DNA of 11,856 bases, taken from an uncultured Bacteroidales bacterium (GTDB lineage: Bacteria; Bacteroidota; Bacteroidia; Bacteroidales; Marinilabiliaceae). The DNA lies in the NCBI GenBank assembly GCA_934717675.1, contig CAKUYZ010000056.1, forward strand, positions 1-11,856, given 5' to 3'. A model generated the notes under the pieces. That model had not been told where the DNA came from. It saw only the letters and a list, made by a program, of their open reading frames with translations, and did no database searches. Positions 1-4,279 of this stretch are shown here, piece after piece. Positions within the stretch are counted from its first letter, which is position 1. Each line of letters opens with the position of its first letter. A program made the position numbers and the translations under genes.

Positions 1-660
1 ATAGTGCCCTGCCTGCCCATATACGTTTTCGGCATTTTCCTGACCATGACGTTCACAGGCACGGTCTACGGCATTCTTCACACGTTCGCGCAGGTTGTGG
101 TGGTCATTTTCGCCCTCCACATCTTCGTCTTGACATATCTCTTCTGCCTTGCCGGCATCGTGACACGGCGCAACCCGCTAAAACTCATTCGTCACATGCT
201 GCCCGCATATTTCACAGCCCTCGGCACGTCATCTAGCAGCGCGACAATCCCTGTGACATTGGCTCAAGCCCATGAGGCCGGCGTCAAGGCGAACATTGCG
301 GGTTTCACCGTCCCGTTGTGCGCCGCCATACATATGCCAGGTTCCGCCATGAAGATAACCTCTTGCGCCCTGGCGGTATGCATGATATGGGGCATGCCAC
401 ATGATGCCCTGCATTTTCTGCACTTTGTGATGTTGCTAGGCGTGATGATGATGGCCGCGCCGGGAGTGCCAGGGGCGACCGTTTTGGCAGCCATTGCCCC
501 AATGAGTTCTGTTTTGGGCTTTGGGGATGACCAAAATGCGCTTATGATCTCGCTCTTCGTGGCTATGGACAGTTTCGGCACGGCCTGCAACGTGACGGGC
601 GATGGCGCGCTCGCCCTTATGATTGACAGGATAACGAGCAAGAAGGTGGAAGCCGCATAG
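1..660 (+). CDS. Dicarboxylate/amino-acid:cation symporter, C-terminal part (5' end outside window)
   Basis: The frame is open from the first base, so the gene enters from the left; the GTG at position 4 is internal. The roughly 219 visible residues are hydrophobic and carry the C-terminal landmarks of the DAACS (sodium:dicarboxylate symporter) family of inner-membrane secondary transporters. A serine-rich hairpin 1, GTSSSSATIP, is encoded at about 223-252. The TM7 motif lies at 331-345, the hairpin 2 motif APGVPG at 457-474, and the TM8 motif MDSFGTACNVTGDG at 565-606. The usual TM7 NMDGT is here HMPGS, as in a distinct subfamily that I recall from Bacteroidota and Firmicutes, so the substrate should not be assumed to be glutamate or aspartate. 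The gene ends in a short charged cytoplasmic tail and is followed by a terminator. The family call is firm; the substrate is unknown. Confidence 0.88.
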   Translation: MVPCLPIYVFGIFLTMTFTGTVYGILHTFAQVVVVIFALHIFVLTYLFCLAGIVTRRNPLKLIRHMLPAYFTALGTSSSSATIPVTLAQAHEAGVKANIAGFTVPLCAAIHMPGSAMKITSCALAVCMIWGMPHDALHFLHFVMLLGVMMMAAPGVPGATVLAAIAPMSSVLGFGDDQNALMISLFVAMDSFGTACNVTGDGALALMIDRITSKKVEAA

Positions 661-685
661 GAGGCCCGCTAATCAGGAATCATAT

Positions 686-716
686 AAAGACGGCTAATAG
701 CCACCTTTTTTATTTT
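686..716 (+). terminator. Intrinsic terminator of the symporter gene
   Basis: AAAG (686-689) pairs with CTTT (705-708), and GGCT (692-695) pairs with AGCC (699-702), with a 2x2 internal loop (ac/ac) and an AAT apical loop. The T-rich tail CTTTTTTATTTT follows directly. It begins 26 nt after the stop codon. Confidence 0.75.
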
Positions 717-905
717 AGGGAGTGAATTTGCGCTGTGGCAGAAACGACTGATAATGAATAAAAAGCTATGCCACGCGCATTACCAGAACCAACGTATTGT
801 TTTCCCCGATGACGCACAGCGATTTTATGACCGCAGTGTAACCTGCCTTTACAGTGTGCGGGAGGCAGTTATATGTCTCTTGGCGGCTGGTTGCTGACAT
901 GACGG

Positions 906-927
906 GAGACGGGTTGCAACCCGTCTC
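906..927. repeat. REP-like palindrome, copy 1 (perfect)
   Basis: A perfect 22-nt palindrome with arms GAGACGGGTTG and CAACCCGTCTC. It is preceded by GG and followed by TACAGTG. It resembles the short GTAGAGACG...CGTCTCTAC repeats that are dispersed in many bacterial genomes. Confidence 0.8.
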
Positions 928-984
928 TACAGTGCCGCCCCTTGTGTTTTGTCGAGGCTGTCGCACCACTCTTTCTGCTGGCGG

Positions 985-1006
985 GAGACGAGTCACGACA
1001 CGTCTC
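985..1006. repeat. REP-like palindrome, copy 2 (one mismatch)
   Basis: Arms GAGACG and CGTCTC, with an A/A mismatch and then GTC/GAC around a central AC. The tail TACAGTTG matches that of copy 1. It starts 79 nt after the start of copy 1. Confidence 0.75.
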
Positions 1007-1075
1007 TACAGTTGTGTTTCCCACGCATTTTTTGGGGAGGTTATGCGTTTCTTTCGGGAGGTGCTGACTGCGGTG

Positions 1076-1097
1076 GGGACGGGTCATGACACGTCTC
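1076..1097. repeat. REP-like palindrome, copy 3 (degenerate left arm)
   Basis: The left arm is GGGACG instead of GAGACG; the right arm CGTCTC is intact and GTC/GAC flank a central AT. It starts 91 nt after the start of copy 2. The tail TACTGTG differs by one base from copy 1. The left arm has lost perfect pairing while the right arm and tail are kept, as expected of an ageing dispersed repeat. Confidence 0.65.
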
Positions 1098-1141
1098 TAC
1101 TGTGTGCCACCATGTGGGAGGATAATGGTGTACGTAGAAAC

Positions 1142-1172
1142 AAAAAATCCCCAGCGGCGTTGCCGCTGGGGA
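1142..1172 (-). terminator. Intrinsic terminator of gap
   Basis: A perfect 11-bp stem (1148-1158 with 1162-1172) around a 3-nt loop. On the minus strand it is followed by TTTTTTG. It begins 24 nt after the gap stop codon. Confidence 0.92.
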
Positions 1173-1196
1173 CATATTTAATAAGTGGCTGACTTA

Positions 1197-2198
1197 TTAA
1201 GCCTTTGCGATGACACGAGCCATCTCGCAGCACTTGTTGGAGTAGCCCCACTCGTTGTCGTACCAAGAGAGGACCTTAACGAAGGTCGGGTCGAGGACGA
1301 GGGTCTTGTCTGCGTCGAAGATGGAGGTGTGAGGATCGTTGCGGAAGTCGGTAGAAACAACAGCATCCTCGGTGTAGCCGAGAACACCCTTGAGCTCGCC
1401 CTCAGAAGCAGCCTTCATGGCGGCGTTGATCTCCTCCTTAGTAGCCTCTTTGTTGAGCTCTACGGTGAGGTCAACGATGGAGACGTCAGAGGTAGGAACG
1501 CGGAGAGAGATGCCGGTGAGCTTGCCGTTGAGCTCGGGGAGAACCTTACCTACAGCCTTGGCAGCGCCAGTGGAAGAGGGGATGATGTTCTCGAGGATGC
1601 CACGGCCGCCGCGCCAATCCTTCTTGGAAGGACCGTCAACGGTCTTCTGGGTTGCGGTTGCAGCGTGAACGGTGGTCATGAGGCCACGCTTGATGCCGAA
1701 CTTCTCGTTGAGAACCTTAGAGATAGGTGCGAGGCAGTTGGTGGTGCAGGAAGCGTTGGAGATGATCTTCTGACCAGCGTAGGTGGTGTGGTTAACACCG
1801 TAGACGAACATAGGAGTTGCGTCCTTAGAAGGAGCGGACATGATGACCTTCTTAGCACCAGCCTTCAGGTGAGCGCTAGCGAGCTCCTCAGTGAGGAAGA
1901 AGCCAGTGGACTCTACGACTACGTCTACGCCAAGAGCACCCCAAGTGATGTTGGAGGGATCCTTCTCAGCGAAGATCTGGATCTTCTTGCCATCGACAAC
2001 CATGTAGTTGCCCTCGACCTTGATGTCATGGTTGAAGTGACCATGGACAGAGTCGTACTTCAGCATGTAGGCGAGGTAGTCAGGATCGAGAAGATCGTTG
2101 ATGCCTACGACCTCGATGTCCTGAGCAAAGTTCTCGACAGCTGCACGGAAGACCATGCGGCCGATACGGCCGAAGCCATTGATACCAAGTTTAATCAT
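1197..2198 (-). CDS. gap: Glyceraldehyde-3-phosphate dehydrogenase, type I
   Basis: This 333-residue cytoplasmic enzyme of glycolysis and gluconeogenesis oxidises and phosphorylates glyceraldehyde 3-phosphate to 1,3-bisphosphoglycerate with NAD. It is full length for the family. The Rossmann motif NGFGRIG lies at residues 7-13 and the acidic residue after the second strand (GIND, D35) favours NAD. The active-site segment SNASCTTNC holds the nucleophile C151, with the partner histidine H178 in TVHAATATQ. The closing WYDNEWGYS is at 312-320. The ATG at 2198 gives the canonical MIKLGINGFG N-terminus. No Shine-Dalgarno sequence is present; the leader is A-rich. The gene is monocistronic, with a promoter candidate at 2268-2300 and a terminator at 1142-1172. 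Codon use is strongly biased, as expected for an abundant protein, and this creates a long meaningless antisense frame. Confidence 0.98.
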   Translation of the reverse strand: MIKLGINGFGRIGRMVFRAAVENFAQDIEVVGINDLLDPDYLAYMLKYDSVHGHFNHDIKVEGNYMVVDGKKIQIFAEKDPSNITWGALGVDVVVESTGFFLTEELASAHLKAGAKKVIMSAPSKDATPMFVYGVNHTTYAGQKIISNASCTTNCLAPISKVLNEKFGIKRGLMTTVHAATATQKTVDGPSKKDWRGGRGILENIIPSSTGAAKAVGKVLPELNGKLTGISLRVPTSDVSIVDLTVELNKEATKEEINAAMKAASEGELKGVLGYTEDAVVSTDFRNDPHTSIFDADKTLVLDPTFVKVLSWYDNEWGYSNKCCEMARVIAKA

Positions 2199-2267
2199 TT
2201 CAGTAGATTTGAATTTATGATTGTTTCTTAAATTCTAAAACCTCTAGCGTTTCAGCCAGACGCGCCG

Positions 2268-2300
2268 CGAAGTTAACCAACTTCAGCGACTAGACAAAAA
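2268..2300 (-). promoter_or_regulatory. Candidate promoter of gap with overlapping inverted repeat
   Basis: On the minus strand TTTTTG (2295-2300), a 19-nt spacer and TAACTTCG (2268-2275) match the Bacteroidota TTTG-N19-21-TAnnTTTG consensus with one mismatch in the -7 box. The predicted leader is about 60 nt. GAAGTT and AACTTC (2269-2284, 4-nt spacer) form an inverted repeat covering the -7 box, which could be an operator or chance. Confidence 0.5.
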
Positions 2301-2315
2301 TTTCGGCGCAGCCAC

Positions 2316-2345
2316 AAAAAAAAGGAACAGGCTAGCCTATTCCTT
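2316..2345 (-). terminator. Intrinsic terminator of the 43-residue lipoprotein gene
   Basis: The minus-strand stem pairs AAGGAA with TTCCTT and AGG with CCT around CTAG, with one A/C mismatch (2322-2345). It is followed at once by a run of nine T. It lies 12 nt after the stop codon at 2358 and separates that gene from gap. Confidence 0.85.
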
Positions 2346-2357
2346 AAAGTGATGACT

Positions 2358-2489
2358 TTACGCCACCTCCACCATTGCGCCAGCGTTTTGCATCTGGCTG
2401 TAGGCCGGACACTCCTGAGTGCTGCCACAGGATGTGAGAAGCAGGCTCGCAAGAGCGAGAGAGGCGACGAGCAACAATATCTTTTTCAT
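2358..2489 (-). CDS. Small lipoprotein, 43 residues
   Basis: An ATG at 2489 opens a 43-codon frame ending in TAA. It encodes a clear type II (lipoprotein) signal peptide: MKK, a hydrophobic stretch ILLLVASLALASLLL, and the lipobox LTSC with the acylated cysteine at residue 21. The predicted mature peptide is only 23 residues (CGSTQECPAY...), with a second cysteine at 27, and ends in AMVEVA. A promoter-like pair lies just upstream and a strong terminator just downstream, which supports a real one-gene transcript. It resembles the tiny CPAY-type lipoproteins common in Bacteroidales, whose function I do not know. The neighbouring gene at 2651-2803 has a similar design. Confidence 0.75.
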   Translation of the reverse strand: MKKILLLVASLALASLLLTSCGSTQECPAYSQMQNAGAMVEVA

Positions 2490-2513
2490 ATCCGCGTCTA
2501 AATTTTCGTAGTG

Positions 2514-2544
2514 CTAAATTAGCTATTTGTTTTGTATTGAGAAA
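2514..2544 (-). promoter_or_regulatory. Weak candidate promoter of the 43-residue lipoprotein
   Basis: On the minus strand TTTC (2541-2544), a 19-nt spacer and TAATTTAG (2514-2521) each differ by one base from the Bacteroidota -33 and -7 boxes. Transcription would start about 20 nt before the ATG at 2489. Confidence 0.35.
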
Positions 2545-2547
2545 GGC

Positions 2548-2583
2548 GGCCAAACCTTTTTGTGGTTAAAAAGTCTTTCGGCC
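2548..2583. other. Stem-loop between the two small lipoprotein genes
   Basis: GGCC (2548-2551) pairs with GGCC (2580-2583). Inside, AAA pairs with TTT, and CTTTTT (2556-2561) pairs with AAAAAG (2568-2573) around a GTGGTT loop. It lies 68 nt past the stop codon of the 50-residue lipoprotein. It may mark the 3' end of that message, but it lacks a clean T-tract on either strand. Confidence 0.35.
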
Positions 2584-2650
2584 TCACGTCCTTTCCTCTT
2601 GACAAATGGCTTTTACGCACCACCGCATTTTTTGTTACGCGCCTCCAACC

Positions 2651-2803
2651 TTACGCCACCGCCATATTGGCATGAGCCTCAACGCAGACCGTGGACACGC
2701 CGCAGCCGCCAAAACGATATTTTTTCTTCTGCCCGGCGCATGAAGCCAAGCCAATGGTCAAGACGGCAACAGCCGTCAACAGGACTATTTTGCGTTTTTT
2801 CAT
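2651..2803 (-). CDS. Small lipoprotein, 50 residues
   Basis: An ATG at 2803 opens a 50-codon frame ending in TAA. The N-terminus MKKRKIVLLTAVAVLTIGLASC is a textbook lipoprotein signal with lipobox LASC and the acylated cysteine at residue 22. The predicted 29-residue mature part has a basic patch (QKKKYR), two further cysteines (34, 40), and ends in NMAVA, echoing the AMVEVA end of the neighbour at 2358-2489. A perfect -7 box lies about 50 nt upstream. The function is unknown; it is likely a lipid-anchored envelope peptide. The signal peptide is convincing, but such a short frame needs expression evidence. Confidence 0.72.
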   Translation of the reverse strand: MKKRKIVLLTAVAVLTIGLASCAGQKKKYRFGGCGVSTVCVEAHANMAVA

Positions 2804-2853
2804 ATCTATATGGCTTTAAACGGAGATGGGCGAAAGGCCCCGCCCCACACAGG

Positions 2854-2861
2854 CAAATGTA
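2854..2861 (-). promoter_or_regulatory. -7 box (TACATTTG) upstream of the 50-residue lipoprotein
   Basis: On the minus strand TACATTTG matches TAnnTTTG exactly. No TTG is found at the right distance for a -33 box. The leader between this box and the ATG at 2803 contains a small GGGCG/CGCCC stem (about 2827-2845). Confidence 0.4.
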
Positions 2862-2870
2862 GTGAAAAAG

Positions 2871-3314
2871 TCATTCCCCCACCCTCTCCAGGCGCACCTC
2901 TTTGGCCTTGGCGAGATCTGCTGACTTGACTATCACCATGGCATAGGGGCGCATGGTGTAGGAGGCCGACGGCGCGGATGTGGCGGAATATGTCACGATC
3001 ATGATTCCGTCAGACCCTAGCGACACGTCCTTCACGTCTATGACCGTGGGCCTGTCAGTCTCATGCAAGGCGATGTTGATAATGGCCTCGGTGGAGAAAT
3101 CTACATCCGCGGGGGCGGCAGACATGGTGGCGGCCATCCCCAACGCGCTGTCGCGCTCGGCTGTAGAACGCATCACTAGCGGAACGGAGTCAACGTCATT
3201 GCGGACGAAATAGCGATCGCCGGTGCGGAAACTGACAGGGTGTGAGCAGCATGAGGCTAAAGTCATGGAAATGAGCGCCGACAATGCGGCAACGAGTGTT
3301 TTGTTCATCTTCAT
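2871..3314 (-). CDS. Lipoprotein with PrcB-like C-terminal domain
   Basis: The frame is open from 3380, but the start at 3314 (MKMNKTLV; a second ATG at 3308 is nearly equivalent) gives a proper lipoprotein signal. Its hydrophobic core is followed by lipobox LASC, with the lipidated cysteine at 22 and another at 23. The 147-residue protein has a C-terminal part in which VDFSTEAIINIALHE, a central GSDGIMIVTY and MRPYAMVIVKS follow the pattern of the PrcB C-terminal domain, a small beta-rich fold known from a treponemal protease-stabilising lipoprotein. That assignment rests on motif layout only and is tentative. The upstream start would leave too little room after the HNH gene stop at 3370. 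It is a cell-envelope protein of unknown role. Confidence 0.75.
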   Translation of the reverse strand: MKMNKTLVAALSALISMTLASCCSHPVSFRTGDRYFVRNDVDSVPLVMRSTAERDSALGMAATMSAAPADVDFSTEAIINIALHETDRPTVIDVKDVSLGSDGIMIVTYSATSAPSASYTMRPYAMVIVKSADLAKAKEVRLERVGE

Positions 3315-3369
3315 TAGTATCCAACTTTTGCGTGCCATTATACAAAAAGCATGCCGCACAATCTGTCTG

Positions 3370-3783
3370 TCACACGCCACTCTTGCGCCTATTGCACTCC
3401 TTGCAGAGCATCTGGCAGTTGGCCGCCACCGTGTGGCCTCCCAAACTCCACGGAGTTATGTGATCGGCCTCCATCTGCGCCAAAGGCAATTTCTCGCCAA
3501 CGTGGCGCGGACAGTCTGGGTTGGCGCAGTGGCCGCCTTGCCGTTCGTAGGCGGCCAGCTTGACTGCTTCGGAGAAGGCTCGGATGGACAGATACCTCTC
3601 ACGGCGAGTGAATATGTAAGGATATATGCCACGCTTATTCGTAACATCGTCACAATTGCATATAACCGTCTTATTGCGGAAATGCTCCTTATAATGCCGC
3701 AATTCTGCCTCGATGTCTGACAGCTGGGTGTAAAATTCATCCTTTTTAGCCCTGCGCGCAGAGCCAAGCATCTCGTTTGCCAT
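3370..3783 (-). CDS. Chimeric protein: EcoRI-type methylase N-terminus fused to HNH nuclease domain
   Basis: Residues 1-46 (MANEML..., DEFYTQLSDIEAELRHYKEH, VICNCDD) read like the start of EcoRI-family adenine-N6 methyltransferases, but the rest of that roughly 300-400 residue enzyme is absent. From residue 47 (VTNKRGIYPYIFTRRERYLS) the sequence changes without a frame break to the C-terminal part of DUF262/HNH-type nucleases. The HNH module is intact by eye: zinc-site cysteines 86, 91, 127 and 130, the metal-binding D107-H108 in EADHITPW, N122 in ANCQMLC and N131 in CNRRK. I chose the ATG at 3783 because methylases of this family start with MAN; 3798 is an alternative. Most likely it is the product of a deletion that joined two neighbouring restriction-modification genes. 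Whether it is expressed or active cannot be told from sequence. Confidence 0.72.
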   Translation of the reverse strand: MANEMLGSARRAKKDEFYTQLSDIEAELRHYKEHFRNKTVICNCDDVTNKRGIYPYIFTRRERYLSIRAFSEAVKLAAYERQGGHCANPDCPRHVGEKLPLAQMEADHITPWSLGGHTVAANCQMLCKECNRRKSGV

Positions 3784-3836
3784 ATGTTGCTGGTGCATGA
3801 CTGACGGAGACTAGCGGTTTTCACCATCATCTTCAC

Positions 3837-3857
3837 ACACCGGCGGTGTTATGGTTG
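3837..3857 (+). promoter_or_regulatory. Inverted repeat abutting a -7-like box
   Basis: ACACCG and CGGTGT flank a single G (3837-3849), a 13-nt near-perfect palindrome. TATGGTTG (3850-3857) follows directly and differs by one base from TAnnTTTG. It could drive plus-strand transcription into the structured element at 3887-4087. No TTG lies at the proper -33 distance, so this is weak. Confidence 0.3.
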
Positions 3858-3886
3858 CCTGGGACAAAAAAGAAAGGCACGGGCCA

Positions 3887-4087
3887 ATCTACTCGCGTTC
3901 ACGGGAGGCCTAGGATGGAACCCGCTGTACCTCATAGAGATCCGTGCCGGAATTGCGGCACGAGCATTCTCTATTTCGAGGTACAGAGCGGGTGACCACG
4001 CTAGGCGACACCACGAGCTTGCGATTACCAGATTCGTCGGGTTCCGAGAAATCAGTTTCCTAGGCCTTTTTCTTGAACGCGAGAGAT
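3887..4087. ncRNA. Candidate structured RNA, about 200 nt, with long closing stem (6S-like/Bacteroidales-1-like?)
   Basis: The ends pair over 14 bp with one bulge (3887-3890 with 4084-4087; 3892-3901 with 4074-4083). After a small internal loop comes a 10-bp helix (3906-3915 with 4058-4067). Inside is a long hairpin: 3920-3926 with 3987-3993, 3927-3933 with 3978-3984, 3934-3940 with 3968-3974 and 3943-3949 with 3956-3962. A second hairpin spans 4031-4053. A long bulged rod with a closing stem is the general shape of 6S RNA, and Bacteroidales-1 RNA is a known family of this order, but I cannot match a consensus by eye. The strand is uncertain: a T-rich run TTTCTTTTTT follows on the minus strand, while a weak -7 box precedes it on the plus strand. 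A small inverted-repeat mobile element is the main alternative. Confidence 0.5.
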
Positions 4088-4148
4088 AGCTAAATGCCAG
4101 AAGTTTATGTCAGTTATTATCGTTTTCCTTTTCTGCTCTTATCAGTTG

Positions 4149-4163
4149 TTGACCATAGGTCAA
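4149..4163. promoter_or_regulatory. 15-nt inverted repeat in AT-rich spacer
   Basis: TTGACC and GGTCAA flank ATA, a perfect 6-bp dyad. It has the size of a dimeric-repressor operator but is not next to a recognisable promoter box. It sits between the structured element and the macroglobulin terminator. Confidence 0.3.
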
Positions 4164-4201
4164 TATTACCCCGCTAATTTATGATTTTTCGTGCTTATTG
4201 C

Positions 4202-4253
4202 AAAGAAAAACAAGAAGCCCCGCCCGGCCGACGGGGCGTCGGACAGGCGGGGC
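4202..4253 (-). terminator. Intrinsic terminator of the pbpC/alpha-2-macroglobulin unit
   Basis: GCCCCGCC (4217-4224) pairs with GGCGGGGC (4246-4253), and CCGAC (4228-4232) pairs with GTCGG (4238-4242), around GGGGC. On the minus strand the tail reads TTCTTGTTTTTCTTTG. It starts 26 nt after the macroglobulin stop codon. Confidence 0.88.
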
Positions 4254-4279
4254 GCAAAAGATCGGCTTAGGCCGTTGTC

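Larger units (their letters stand above)
717..1141. other. Gene-free convergent spacer carrying REP-like palindromes
   Basis: This stretch lies between the plus-strand symporter terminator and the minus-strand gap terminator. Open frames on both strands run through the palindromes, lack recognisable domains and look spurious. The notable content is three related 22-nt palindromes at 906, 985 and 1076. Their 3' arms continue as CTCTACAGTG, CTCTACAGTT and CTCTACTGTG. A fragment similar to that tail (TTTACAGTGTGCGGGAGG) occurs near 850 without a full palindrome. Confidence 0.6.

Noticed and set aside
854..1192. Open frames on both strands through the 717-1141 spacer
   Set aside because: They translate the REP-like palindromes and the gap terminator, and have no family resemblance.
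2204..2211. TAGATTTG, a perfect -7 box on the plus strand just upstream of the gap start
   Set aside because: No TTG lies at the right distance and no plus-strand gene follows; probably a chance match in AT-rich leader DNA.
1185..2231. A 348-codon open frame on the plus strand
   Set aside because: It is exactly antisense to gap and arises from the strong codon bias of that gene; its protein shows no recognisable domain.
2527..2862. A 111-codon plus-strand frame over the small lipoprotein region
   Set aside because: It is antisense to the 50-residue lipoprotein and its leader, is rich in P, R and S, and has no domain or credible start context.
3345..3352. TATAAT-like sequence (minus strand) upstream of the PrcB-like lipoprotein
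   Set aside because: There is no -35 box at proper spacing, and Bacteroidota housekeeping promoters do not use this element.
3887..4087. Retron or attC-like interpretation of the long palindromic element
   Set aside because: No reverse transcriptase or integrase gene lies in the window, and the element lacks recognisable msr/msd or attC core boxes.
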